DNA of 42,919 nucleotides from assembly GCA_050262615.1 (NCBI GenBank), contig JBLNEL010000291.1:1-42919 (forward strand), read 5' to 3'. Made by a program: the position numbers and the translations under genes. The notes beneath the pieces were generated by a model. It saw only the letters and a program-made list of their open reading frames with translations. It did not search any database and was not told where the DNA came from. This document shows positions 8,786 to 18,152 of this stretch, piece by piece; positions within the stretch are counted from its first letter, which is position 1, and each line of letters opens with the position of its first letter. Origin of the DNA: JAUZPB01 sp050262615. GTDB lineage: Bacteria; Bacteroidota; Ignavibacteria; Ignavibacteriales; SURF-24.

Positions 8786-9121
8786 ATGGAAGAAATTACT
8801 AATGAGTTTATGATGCAGATGATCTCAAAAACAAAAAATTATTGTGTGGTTATCTTAAAAACAGGTCCCAATATCTCTATGCCAGAGACAGATAAAATAA
8901 TCTGGGAACATGCCCGTAGAAATTTTTCACTCCGCTCAGCTGGAATTCTCTCTGTGGTTTGCCCGGTTAACGACGGAAGTAACGTTACAGGCATAGGTAT
9001 ATTTAATGCCGGAATTGAAGAGGTAAAGAAAATTATGGATGATGACCCTGGAGTTAAAGAGGGAGTATTTACTTACGAAGTCCACGAGTGCAGAAGTTTT
9101 CCGGGAGATAGCCTTCCATAA
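8786..9121 (+). CDS. YCII-like (YciI/dimeric alpha-beta barrel) protein
   Basis: A 111-residue cytoplasmic protein. The C-terminal half has the YCII pattern: an H-containing helix (WEHARRNFSLRSAGIL), a strand with VCPVNDGSN, then GIGIFNAGIEEVKKIMDDDPGVKEGVFTYEVHE, the family's characteristic AxxxxxxDPxVKxGxxxYEV signature. Family members fold as ferredoxin-like dimers; biochemical roles are mostly unknown, with some dehydrochlorinase-like or accessory domains. The ATG at 8786 has AAAAGGA seven bases upstream. It follows the phosphatase by 16 bases, so the two are likely co-transcribed, ending at the hairpin at 9122-9156. A functional link with phosphate release is not evident. Confidence 0.8.
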   Translation: MEEITNEFMMQMISKTKNYCVVILKTGPNISMPETDKIIWEHARRNFSLRSAGILSVVCPVNDGSNVTGIGIFNAGIEEVKKIMDDDPGVKEGVFTYEVHECRSFPGDSLP

Positions 9122-9156
9122 AAAAAAGAAGCAGAGTTTAACTCTGCTTTTTTTAT
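9122..9156. terminator. Bidirectional rho-independent terminator
   Basis: AGCAGAGTT (9130-9138) and AACTCTGCT (9140-9148) form a 9-bp inverted repeat, flanked by A7 on the left and T7 on the right. It therefore gives a hairpin plus U tract on both strands. It separates the phosphatase/YCII genes from the converging recCBD operon. Confidence 0.85.
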
Positions 9157-9174
9157 GCCTTCATTTATCTTATA

Positions 9175-9225
9175 TCTTTAACTTTTTTTAACCTTCAGCT
9201 TTTTTTATCCTTCAGCTTTTTTTAA
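9175..9225 (-). repeat. Three 17-bp tandem units across the recD stop codon
   Basis: On the plus strand the units are TCTTTAACTTTTTTTAA (9175-9191), CCTTCAGCTTTTTTTAT (9192-9208) and CCTTCAGCTTTTTTTAA (9209-9225). The last one contains the recD stop (9222-9224, TAA on the minus strand). Two units differ at only one base; the third, farthest from the gene, is more diverged. This suggests copying outward from the gene end. Confidence 0.8.
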
Positions 9226-11135
9226 TTCCTAAGTGCATCATAAAGCCCTGAGCTTCTTTTAATGTTTGTCTCAATTGCCCCCATTAAGACTTTCTCACTG
9301 CTCCAGACTTCACATGTGCTCTTGGCTCTTGTTACACCGGTATAAAGAAGCTCACGCGTAAGTACGGGATTCTGCTTATCCGGAAGTATAAGTACTATGT
9401 TGTCAAACTCTGAACCCTGACTTTTATGTACCGTCATTGCATAGACTTTCTCAAACTCCGGCAGCCTTAACTGATGGAGCTTCCTGTAGCTCCCGTCAGG
9501 AGAAGGGAAGAAGGCCTTTAGTTTTCCTCCTGCTGAACTGTCAGGCAGAACAATACCGATATCGCCGTTAAATAAATTAAGACTGTAGCTGTTCTGCGTT
9601 ATCATTATCGGCATCCCTTTGTACCAGTCTTTCTTTACGTCCGTAATAGCTTCACTTTTTATTATCGACTCTATAATTTCATTTATATTGTTTACTCCAA
9701 AGGGCCCTTCACGCATTGCGCAAAGTACACGGAACTGATCAAATAACTTAAATGCTGTAGCCGGATCATCTTCACAGAGATACTTTTTATAAAAGGTATT
9801 TACTTTTTCCTTTAACACTTTTTCTAACTGAACTTCACTTGTGATATTCTTTAAGTTAATATCCTGAAAACTGCTCTCCTTTAAGAGCTGAAGGGCGGCT
9901 TCTTTGTTTCCTTTATTTATCTGACTGCTTAATACTCCAATGCCGCTTTGATCGTTAAAACGGTGACTTTCCTTCAAATGAATAAAACAGTCTCTTAATG
10001 AATGCTTGTTTTTAATCGATGTCCCGTCTTCAGGTGGAAACCCTGTAATGTCTTTAATGACATTATAAAAGTCAGGCGAGTAGCTGCTCTCAAGCGCACT
10101 TGTGCATACGTCGCCTAAGAATTTTCCTGCCTCAACCGATGAAAGCTGATCTTTGTCCCCTAAAATAATTAGCTTTGCATCCTCTCTTAAGGCCTCAAGA
10201 AGTTTCGACATAAGCGCAACATCTATCATTGACGCTTCGTCAACTACAAGCACATCTGCTCTTAATGGATTCTTCCTGTTATGCATAAAATATGGCGACC
10301 CGGGCCTGCTGCCGAGCAGCCTGTGTATTGTCGAGGCTTCTTCTGGTATAAGGTCTAATACCTCTTTTGAAATTTTTATTCCGGAAGAGCTGACCTTGCT
10401 CTTGAAATTTTTAATCGACTCCTGCAGCCTCGCTGCAGCTTTGCCCGTCGGCGCTGCTAGCTGTATCCTTAAGCCTTCCTGATTTTTTTTGTTTGCAGCA
10501 GATGAAAATAGATCTTCTTCATTTTCTCCACTGCCCGTGGGATAAAGCGCAAAGGATGCTAATAATGCAAGTATCTTCGCGACCGTTGTTGTTTTTCCTG
10601 TCCCTGGCCCGCCTGAAATTACACAGAACTTTTTTACTACTGCTGTGTAGGCTGCAAGCTTCTGAAGATCAGCTGTGCCATTATTCTTTGACGGAAATAA
10701 CTCGTTTAGCCTCGAAGGCAGCTCTTCTAAACCGCCTTCTGTTATATTCTCTTCAATGTATTTTTTTATCTGCTTTGCTATCCTGTTCTCATATGCCCAG
10801 TAACGGTAAAGATAAAGCCTGTTCTTCTCATCAAGTATTAAAGGCTTGAAATCTTTTTCGGGCTTCCCGACTATCGGACTTGCCTTAAGCTTCTCTAACC
10901 AGTTGCTTAACAAAGGACATACTGTCAGTTCATCATTTGCTATAAGATTCCTTCCTTCATATTCCTCAAGATTTATGCAGATGTGACCCTCTCTTGTCTT
11001 TCTGCTTACCAGTGCGGCTGCTAATAGTATCTCTGTCTCTTCTTTACCGGTCAGACCTGTTGCAAATTTTGCAAAATGATAATCTAGGTGATCTATCTCT
11101 TTTTTTTCCAGAAGATACTTTATTAGTTTGTCCAT
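9222..11135 (-). CDS. recD: Exodeoxyribonuclease V alpha subunit, RecD helicase
   Basis: The fast 5'-3' helicase of RecBCD, which resects double-strand breaks for recombination; 637 residues, normal for RecD. The N-terminal domain (to about 150) is followed by the helicase core: Walker A GGPGTGKTTT with K181, motif II VVDEASMID, GDKDQLSSVEAG, and the C-terminal motifs VHKSQGSEFDNIVLILP and LLYTGVTRAKS. It starts three bases after recB stops, so translation is likely coupled. It is the last gene of the recC-recB-recD operon. Its stop codon lies in a 17-bp tandem repeat and is followed by the bidirectional terminator at 9122-9156. Confidence 0.95.
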   Translation of the reverse strand: MDKLIKYLLEKKEIDHLDYHFAKFATGLTGKEETEILLAAALVSRKTREGHICINLEEYEGRNLIANDELTVCPLLSNWLEKLKASPIVGKPEKDFKPLILDEKNRLYLYRYWAYENRIAKQIKKYIEENITEGGLEELPSRLNELFPSKNNGTADLQKLAAYTAVVKKFCVISGGPGTGKTTTVAKILALLASFALYPTGSGENEEDLFSSAANKKNQEGLRIQLAAPTGKAAARLQESIKNFKSKVSSSGIKISKEVLDLIPEEASTIHRLLGSRPGSPYFMHNRKNPLRADVLVVDEASMIDVALMSKLLEALREDAKLIILGDKDQLSSVEAGKFLGDVCTSALESSYSPDFYNVIKDITGFPPEDGTSIKNKHSLRDCFIHLKESHRFNDQSGIGVLSSQINKGNKEAALQLLKESSFQDINLKNITSEVQLEKVLKEKVNTFYKKYLCEDDPATAFKLFDQFRVLCAMREGPFGVNNINEIIESIIKSEAITDVKKDWYKGMPIMITQNSYSLNLFNGDIGIVLPDSSAGGKLKAFFPSPDGSYRKLHQLRLPEFEKVYAMTVHKSQGSEFDNIVLILPDKQNPVLTRELLYTGVTRAKSTCEVWSSEKVLMGAIETNIKRSSGLYDALRN

Positions 11136-11138
11136 AGA

Positions 11139-14100
11139 TTATTTCTTTGCTCCCCTTGTTAAATATCCGCTTAGCTTTTCAATCGCCGCCTTAAGCGGCC
11201 GGTGAAAATAAACACCATAGCCAGAGCCTTTTACCGGATCTATGCCTCTTAAAAATAAATAAAATACACCGCCGAATTTATCTTCACAGCTAAATGTCTT
11301 TAAATATTGATAGGCTGCTATACTGTATATATGATACTGCAGAATGTACATCTCGCTTTTCATTGCACCTAAAATGCTGCCCTGACTGTATGAATCAATG
11401 TCTTTCCCCAGATAATTTGATTTCCAGTCGGCAATGTAATACTTCCCCTCATGCTCAAAGAAAAGATCTGTAAGCCCGTTCATAAAGCCTTCAATCTCAT
11501 CCTGCCTTAAGCGCCTTAAGTATTTATAAAAATCACCTAAGGCTTCATTGCCTGAATATATTTCTTCAAATATACTCGCAAGCCCTTTGCCTGAAACTGC
11601 AGGCATCGGAAAATAAAATTCCATTTCATGAATACGCTTCTCAGCTGTAATATCTTTTAACCTGATGCCGTCTTTCAACTCAGTATTTAATACGTTACTG
11701 ACCATTGCCATTGCAGGCTTCGTAAACTTCTGGTCAATTCTGTATTTCTTAAGCTTTAAGCGGATAAGTTCTTCGTTTTCAGGTAAGCCAAAGTCAGTCT
11801 CTTCTAATATCTCATGCAGGCATAACCCGGACCTTATTCCTTTTGGAAATGTAAATGGACTTAATTCATCTTCTTCCTCTTCAGGCTCCTCAGTTCTTAT
11901 TTCCTCAGCCTCTTCAGCCTCACTTATTATATCAGCCTCAGGCTGAATCAGCCTGTCTGCATGCCCCTGAATTAAAGATGTGTAGCTTGCAATCTGCGAC
12001 TTGCATATCGTGCTGCCTCTAAAGCTTAACTCTCTTAGCTCAATTGCATCTGTGCCGTAATCAAATGTAATGCTCTCAGGGTTTCCTTTTGGCATTTCAT
12101 ATGCCCTGATGCACCCATTAGATTTTTTGGTAAGCTCATCCTGACTGCTGAATATATCATTCATTACCCCTTCTTTTGCTGTTTTATAAATTATGTAACA
12201 GCAGTTCTTTGCACGCGTTACTGCAACATAAAACAGCCTTAATTCTTCGGCCATCTTTTCTTTTCTGAAAACGTCTTTGTTTTCTTCATACTTGTCCGAC
12301 CCAAGCTCCCATGTCTGAATGTTGCCGTTGTTTCTGTCATGAAATAAAAAGTGAGATGGCTCCCTTACTGTTGACCACATGAAGGGAAGAAATACTATTG
12401 AATACTCAAGCCCTTTGCTCTTATGAACTGTTATTATCTTAACCGCCTTTTCATCACTCTCAAGCCTTAGCTGATGCTCCTCTTTGTCCGGCTCCTCTGA
12501 ATTGATGTTCTCACTTAACCACTTTATCAGCCCCTGCGGCGAAAGCTTCGTCTCTGTCTCTGATTGATGAAGCAGCTCCATAAGATGAAGCATATTCGTG
12601 TTGCGCCTTTCACCATCAACATACTGCATCAGCCTGGGCATTACATTCTCTCTGCTTAATAACTCACGGAACATTTTTATAAATCCTTGCGAATGCCAGA
12701 CCTTTCTGTATTCTCTGAACTTTTCTAGCCACTCTTCATAAAGATGCTCCTGCTCGGTCATCTTGTCTATCTCTTCACACGTAAGCCCAATAATATCTGT
12801 TATTAAGGCTGCCCTTACTAATTTGCTGTTGCCCGGCTCTAAAATGGAATTTAATATGCACTCTGTTTCTGAAGCTTCATGACTGTCGAAGATGTTCCCC
12901 GAGTTATAAATAACACTCGGAATGCCTGCCTCTGTAAGAGCCTTCTGCATCTTTATTGCCTGCATGTTCTTCTTTACCAGTACGGCAAAATCTTTTTCTT
13001 CAATCTCACGTTCGCCTATCTTTGCCCGCTTTTCTCGTCCGAGCCCAAGCAGCCGCTTTATTTCACAGGCTGTCGATAAACATATCTCTTCTTCATCTGA
13101 AGCCTCACCTTCTGCGTTCCAGATGTGAAGCGGCGTATAAGGCTCGTTATCTATCATCAGCCTTTCATTTTTCTTTACGCTCTCTTCAGGCGCATTGACG
13201 TTTATATACTGGATCTCTTCGTATATAAATGGATTTTCTTTTTCAAAAATTAAATTGACTCCCTTTATCAGATCTGCCTGCGAACGGAAGTTTGTGCCCA
13301 GCGTACGCTTTATGTATGAAGTATTCCCTGAAGCTCTTAAATATGCAAATATGTCCGCTCCTCTGAATCCATAGATCGCCTGCTTTGGATCACCTATAAG
13401 AAAAAGCGTATTACCTTCTCCGGTAAAAAGCCTCTGAAATATGTCAAACTGCACAGGATCAGTATCCTGGAATTCATCTATCAGCGCAGCCTTGAATTTT
13501 GTGCGTATGTTTTCTGCCAGCGCCTCTCCATGCTCCGACCTGAGAGCTTCTCTTAAGTTAACCAGTAGATCACTAAACGACTGCACGTTCTTTATATGCT
13601 TGCGATTTGAAAGCTCTGCGGCGGCAAACTTAATGAAATGAACTTTCATCGAAGGAATTATCTTCGCGAAATTATCATGCGCCTCTGAAAGCTTCTCACA
13701 CTCTGAAAAAAATCCTGCTTTGTCCTCGGGTGCTTTCTGCCCCTTTTTTAACCCGCCTTCAATATTTGATAATATGAACTTTTTTAACCCCGGAAAGTCA
13801 GGCGCCGGAATCTCACTTAAGTTCAGATGCTTGTCCAGATTATTAAGTATATCTTTTATTGTCTCCCACTTATACTTTACCTGGTTGAATTTGGCTGTGT
13901 CTGAAAATATTTTTCTTATTTCAGAGGAATTCTCATTCCACGTCTTCTTAAGCGCCTCAAAACAGCAGAAGTAATCTGCCTCAAGCTTCTTTAAGTCAAC
14001 CTCTTCTTCCGGAATAAGCCTCATGTCCGAAAGGTCTTCTATTTTTTCTGATAGCTCAAGCAGCGAAGAAAATTTTATTTTGCCTGCACTGTTATTCTTC

Positions 14101-14618
14101 AGGTAGCTGATTATATATGGCGGCAGCTCTGCAATATGCTTGCGCCAGTAGTCTGCTGTAATCTCACGCCTTATTTCACTGTCGTCTTTTATAAGCTCAA
14201 CATCGAATAATATGCCGCTTTCAAAAGCATTTTCATTCAGCATCCTCCGGCAGAAACTGTGTATCGTAAATATATTCGCTTCATCAAAGTTTATCAGCGC
14301 TTCCTTTAGTATCTTCTCTGCAGCTTTAAGGTCTGTTATTTTATTTAAGAACGCTTTCTGAAAATCATCTTTCCCAACGCCTTCCTTTACTGTATCAAGC
14401 ATCCCGGCAATATTCCTGCGTATCCTGTCCTTTAATTCCTCTGTCGCAGCTTCTGTAAAGGTCACAACTAGTATGTCTCTTACACTAAGCCCCTTTTCTA
14501 AAAGCAGCCTTAGGAAAAGCCCTGAAATTGTATAGGTCTTTCCTGTGCCTGCGCTTGCCTCTATAAGGTTTATTCCGCAAAGTTCATGCTCTGTTAAATT
14601 AAAATAATTCGGATGCAT
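11139..14618 (-). CDS. recB: Exodeoxyribonuclease V beta subunit, RecB helicase-nuclease
   Basis: UvrD/Rep-type 3'-5' helicase joined to the single RecBCD nuclease domain; 1159 residues from ATG 14618. Walker A is EASAGTGKT with K27. Further motifs are VVTFTEAATEELKDRIR, LIDEFQDTDPVQFDIF, GDPKQAIYGFRGAD, TVHKSKGLEYSIVFLP and LFYVAVTRAKN. The nuclease region near the C terminus has FMNGLTDLFFEH and YYIADWKSNYLG, the D...DxK catalytic set, then LQYHIYSIAAYQYL. I chose 14618 because AAGGA lies seven bases upstream and the start falls 10 bases after the recC stop. A longer frame to 14720 would overlap recC by 92 bases. An acidic EEEE-rich linker lies between helicase and nuclease parts. Confidence 0.95.
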   Translation of the reverse strand: MHPNYFNLTEHELCGINLIEASAGTGKTYTISGLFLRLLLEKGLSVRDILVVTFTEAATEELKDRIRRNIAGMLDTVKEGVGKDDFQKAFLNKITDLKAAEKILKEALINFDEANIFTIHSFCRRMLNENAFESGILFDVELIKDDSEIRREITADYWRKHIAELPPYIISYLKNNSAGKIKFSSLLELSEKIEDLSDMRLIPEEEVDLKKLEADYFCCFEALKKTWNENSSEIRKIFSDTAKFNQVKYKWETIKDILNNLDKHLNLSEIPAPDFPGLKKFILSNIEGGLKKGQKAPEDKAGFFSECEKLSEAHDNFAKIIPSMKVHFIKFAAAELSNRKHIKNVQSFSDLLVNLREALRSEHGEALAENIRTKFKAALIDEFQDTDPVQFDIFQRLFTGEGNTLFLIGDPKQAIYGFRGADIFAYLRASGNTSYIKRTLGTNFRSQADLIKGVNLIFEKENPFIYEEIQYINVNAPEESVKKNERLMIDNEPYTPLHIWNAEGEASDEEEICLSTACEIKRLLGLGREKRAKIGEREIEEKDFAVLVKKNMQAIKMQKALTEAGIPSVIYNSGNIFDSHEASETECILNSILEPGNSKLVRAALITDIIGLTCEEIDKMTEQEHLYEEWLEKFREYRKVWHSQGFIKMFRELLSRENVMPRLMQYVDGERRNTNMLHLMELLHQSETETKLSPQGLIKWLSENINSEEPDKEEHQLRLESDEKAVKIITVHKSKGLEYSIVFLPFMWSTVREPSHFLFHDRNNGNIQTWELGSDKYEENKDVFRKEKMAEELRLFYVAVTRAKNCCYIIYKTAKEGVMNDIFSSQDELTKKSNGCIRAYEMPKGNPESITFDYGTDAIELRELSFRGSTICKSQIASYTSLIQGHADRLIQPEADIISEAEEAEEIRTEEPEEEEDELSPFTFPKGIRSGLCLHEILEETDFGLPENEELIRLKLKKYRIDQKFTKPAMAMVSNVLNTELKDGIRLKDITAEKRIHEMEFYFPMPAVSGKGLASIFEEIYSGNEALGDFYKYLRRLRQDEIEGFMNGLTDLFFEHEGKYYIADWKSNYLGKDIDSYSQGSILGAMKSEMYILQYHIYSIAAYQYLKTFSCEDKFGGVFYLFLRGIDPVKGSGYGVYFHRPLKAAIEKLSGYLTRGAKK

Positions 14619-14628
14619 CCTGAAATCC

Positions 14629-17600
14629 TTATTCCTCTGCTTTGACGTATAGTGATAATGGTGTGAAAATTCTCTGCGAAAGTCTTTCAAATTCACTGTC
14701 GAATATGTCAGCGTCGCCAAAACAAAGCCTGTTGTTTAATTCATCTTTCTCTCCTTTAACCCTTCCTGTTCCTGGCCTCCAGGATTCATTCCATTCTGCC
14801 TGCGCTTTCTTTATAGCAGAAGAATTTTCCTTTCCTTTTATTACCAGCTCTTCAAAATAAGCCCACGAGGCCATAGGAGAGAACTTTATGGGCGCCGTCA
14901 GACCGTCTTTATATATCTTTATAAGTTCTGAAAGCCTGTCTCTGCAGTAACTTCTGAGACTAATGCCTGCACTGTCTCTCTTTATTGCATCAATATCAGC
15001 CTTATATATGCCGCAGATCTTTTTGTCATCTTTTAATACCATCTTTGCACCTGTCGGAATATCCTGACCTGCATTTAATGCAAGAAAACTTATCCAGAAC
15101 CTTATCCTGTCTTTTGGCTTTATCCTGGCATACCTGAAATAAATAAGTTCATTTCCGCATACGGAACTTATATAACCATGTAGCCTTATAGAATCAATTT
15201 CAGCTTCTATTGCCTTCGATGTGATCTGCCTTCCGTTAAGCAGCCCAAATACGGTCTCGGCAAATTCTGCAGCACTTATTGAGACTTCATTAAATGAGAC
15301 TTTCCCCGGATTACCATGCGGCAGCCTGCCTGAGGCTTTATTCAGATTGTAATATTTTTCAAGAAAACTGCTTATCTCAAATGGAGCACTTTCCTGCATC
15401 CTGAACTCAATTATCTTTTCTGCCAGACTCCCGCCTAGCACTGTGGTGTCAAGCCCGTCAAGCTCAAATGATTCTGTTGTCTCAAATGAATCTTCATAAC
15501 CCGAAAGCTGAACCCCTAGCCTTGAACGCAGAAAATACTTCGCCGGGTTCTCAAAGAATTTTATTAGATCATTTATATCAATTGCTGTTACTTCCGGACA
15601 GGGAAGTTTTATTCCGGAAATTCCCGGCGGAAGTTTTTTGTTGCGCGGACGAATATAGCATTCTGCTGTCCTGCGGTTGATCTCTGAAAAACTGAATAGC
15701 CTTTCTTTGCCTGTAAAATATTCGGGATTAAATGCCTGAAGCTTGTGCCTGATTGTTAAAAATTCTGCTGCGCGGATCCCTTCTGGAAATGTAAAAAAGT
15801 TCTCTGCGTAATCTGTTATCTCGCTTACTAGTACCGACGGCGGTATCGTACTGTTGTCTTTTATGCTTTGACCAACATAACTTATATATAACTTTTCCCT
15901 TGCTGAAATAAGCGATTCTAAAAATAAATAACGGTCATCATTGCGCTTCGACCTGTCGCCTAAATCAGGATGCTTCCGCATAAGATCAAACCCCGGCGTC
16001 TTCGACTCCCTTGGGAAACTGTCATGGTTCATTCCGATCATGCATATTACCTTGAATGGTATGCTCCTCATCGGCAGCATTGAACAGAATGTTACACCTT
16101 TCTTTAAGAACCCATGCCCGCTGCTTTCATTGTCTAAGCGGCTTTTTAAATAATATGTAATAAGAGCAATATCTGTCTCAGCCCTGAAACCTGAAAGCTC
16201 CTGCTTATTTTCAAGCTCTGAAAGAACAGTAATAAGCTTGTTAATCTCATTTTGCTCATTTTGATCCGGCTGAAAGAAAGTCTCTGCAATATTTATTAGT
16301 TCGTCTGCCCAGCCTGAAAGTGTAAAGGTTTTCTTTAGGGTTTCTATAGCCTGACAAAGTACCCTTATGAATTCATAAAACTTTCCTAAGGTTACAGCTT
16401 CTATTCCTTCAATGTTGTCATAGGGGAGAATGCCGTTAAAAAGCTCTTCTTCCCCTGCAGGCAGCGCATAACCTAAAAATAATCTCTTAAAGCCTGCATC
16501 CCAAGTGTTCTCTTCATACTCCGGAAGCCCGAGCGCACCCCTGTCTTTTGAATCTTTTCCCCACCTTATCTGCGTCTCTTTTACCCAGCGGCGTATGCTC
16601 TCAGGCTCTGCTTCTGTTATCCTGAACTTCCTTAATACTGCCGGTACATCAAGAAGCGAAAGCACTTCGACTGCATTAAGCCTCCCTGAATGCATATCAA
16701 GCAGCTTGATAAAAGTGTCAATTATCCTGCTTTCTCGCCTTATGCTCCTGTCGGCAATGCTGAATGGGATCTTCATCTTCTCCTGCGCAGTGCCGAAAAC
16801 AGCATTTATGTATGGAGCGTATACTTCTATATCAGGAGCCATTACAACAACATCATCTGGCGTAAGCTTGCTTCCTCCAGTTTTACTTCCTGCTTTACTT
16901 ACCCCATCTGAATTAAAGATCCCAAGCAGATTATCAAAAAGTACTTCAATCTCACGCATCGGACTGTGACAGGAATGTATCTCAATCGACCTGTCGCCTT
17001 CGTCTACACAGAACTTCTCCTCTGGTCCCATAGGGTCTGCAAGTTCTAGTATATCCGACTGAATTGCAGAAAGTATATCCTTTCTTTCTATCTCTGTGAA
17101 GAATTCCTGATCTTCATTTGCATATATGTTGTTGTTTAACAGTATTTCAAAAAAATCACGCCCTAACTTTCCCATAGATGCAATAAGCCCGCTCTCGGTC
17201 CGCCTGTCTGCTTTACCCCAGTATTCCCTGCAGGGATTTAAATGATATAGCTTTACATCGGTCTTTTCAGATATCAGATTGAATACTTCAACGTGAAACT
17301 TCGGAAGTGAGGAAATCCCGAATATGTATACGTGCTTCGGAAGATAACTGCTTGTCTTTTCATTCCTTTCAAATTCATCCTTGAACTCCTCCCTTAACTG
17401 CGCCGGATGCCCTGTCCCTGACTCCTCAACTATGGCACGCCATAATACTGCCTGCCAGTGATTGTCTTTTTTGTTCTGCCAGTTAAATATCCACTGCGGT
17501 CGGAATACAAGATACTGATCATATATAGATGCGATCTTTTCGGCAAGCTGGTAATACTTTAAACTGCTCTCCCTTTGCTTTAAATAGGATTTTAAACTGT

Positions 17601-17925
17601 AAAACTCTCTTTGATCTGTAAAACGCGGGAGCATCTCCATTATTTTCCATGTAAGCGTCTCTTTTTCGTATAAACTCTCCGACGGAAGCCTGCCTGCAAT
17701 TCTGTGGAAGATTTCGTAAATAAAATCCTTTGGAAAACGGAATTCAATGTTGGCACATATGCCGTTATGCTCTGAGATGCGCAAAGAGAGCCACTTCATC
17801 ATGCCGTGACTCTGTACTATTACAACCGGCCTGTCAAAAGGGGATAGGGCGTTCGATTTTATGTCTTCAGCCAGCCTTATGGCTAGGTCTTCAAGAAAAT
17901 TCCCGGTAAAAAATGTGACAGGCAT
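14629..17925 (-). CDS. recC: Exodeoxyribonuclease V gamma subunit, RecC
   Basis: The RecBCD subunit that splits the strands and scans for the Chi sequence; 1098 residues, close to the family length. The N terminus carries the RecC hallmark VIVQSHGMMKWLSLRISEHNG followed by ICANIEFRFPKDF. Further on are VYIFGISSLPKFHVEVF, the dead-helicase region with IEIHSCHSPMREIEVLFDNLL and DDVVVMAPDIEVYAPYI, and MRSIPFKVICMIGMNHDSFPR. First gene of the operon. The 227 bases upstream (17926-18152) hold its promoter, which I could not pin down. RecBCD is known from Chlorobi, whereas most Bacteroidetes use AddAB, which agrees with the taxonomic reading from the sorting domains. The Chi octamer of this organism cannot be inferred here. 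Confidence 0.95.
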   Translation of the reverse strand: MPVTFFTGNFLEDLAIRLAEDIKSNALSPFDRPVVIVQSHGMMKWLSLRISEHNGICANIEFRFPKDFIYEIFHRIAGRLPSESLYEKETLTWKIMEMLPRFTDQREFYSLKSYLKQRESSLKYYQLAEKIASIYDQYLVFRPQWIFNWQNKKDNHWQAVLWRAIVEESGTGHPAQLREEFKDEFERNEKTSSYLPKHVYIFGISSLPKFHVEVFNLISEKTDVKLYHLNPCREYWGKADRRTESGLIASMGKLGRDFFEILLNNNIYANEDQEFFTEIERKDILSAIQSDILELADPMGPEEKFCVDEGDRSIEIHSCHSPMREIEVLFDNLLGIFNSDGVSKAGSKTGGSKLTPDDVVVMAPDIEVYAPYINAVFGTAQEKMKIPFSIADRSIRRESRIIDTFIKLLDMHSGRLNAVEVLSLLDVPAVLRKFRITEAEPESIRRWVKETQIRWGKDSKDRGALGLPEYEENTWDAGFKRLFLGYALPAGEEELFNGILPYDNIEGIEAVTLGKFYEFIRVLCQAIETLKKTFTLSGWADELINIAETFFQPDQNEQNEINKLITVLSELENKQELSGFRAETDIALITYYLKSRLDNESSGHGFLKKGVTFCSMLPMRSIPFKVICMIGMNHDSFPRESKTPGFDLMRKHPDLGDRSKRNDDRYLFLESLISAREKLYISYVGQSIKDNSTIPPSVLVSEITDYAENFFTFPEGIRAAEFLTIRHKLQAFNPEYFTGKERLFSFSEINRRTAECYIRPRNKKLPPGISGIKLPCPEVTAIDINDLIKFFENPAKYFLRSRLGVQLSGYEDSFETTESFELDGLDTTVLGGSLAEKIIEFRMQESAPFEISSFLEKYYNLNKASGRLPHGNPGKVSFNEVSISAAEFAETVFGLLNGRQITSKAIEAEIDSIRLHGYISSVCGNELIYFRYARIKPKDRIRFWISFLALNAGQDIPTGAKMVLKDDKKICGIYKADIDAIKRDSAGISLRSYCRDRLSELIKIYKDGLTAPIKFSPMASWAYFEELVIKGKENSSAIKKAQAEWNESWRPGTGRVKGEKDELNNRLCFGDADIFDSEFERLSQRIFTPLSLYVKAEE

Positions 17926-18114
17926 TTAGTTGCGCTCTCCATTAAACTAATAGTGTATCAGCAGTTTCGAAATCATTATCGGATAAACTGCATAATTAAT
18001 GAGGAGCATAATTTACTCAGGCCCGGAAGGATTGTCAAGTCGGCCATGACAGATCCCGCAAGAGAAGGTATCTTATGACATATAAAGCCTTAAAACCTGA
18101 CTCCGGGATTTATC

Positions 18115-18138
18115 TTAAGACTCATTTTTAAGTCTTAA
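18115..18138. other. Hairpin downstream of a T9SS cargo gene
   Basis: TTAAGACT (18115-18122) pairs perfectly with AGTCTTAA (18131-18138) around an 8-base loop. It sits 15 bases after the stop of the minus-strand gene ending at 18153 but has no U tract on that strand (GATAAATCC follows). It may stabilise the mRNA end or be a weak terminator. Confidence 0.35.
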
Positions 18139-18152
18139 AGCCTCTCTGCTTT

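Noticed and set aside
16505..16969. 154-residue plus-strand frame antisense to recC
   Set aside because: Lies wholly inside recC, which has clear family motifs; Ser/Leu-rich composition typical of an antisense shadow.
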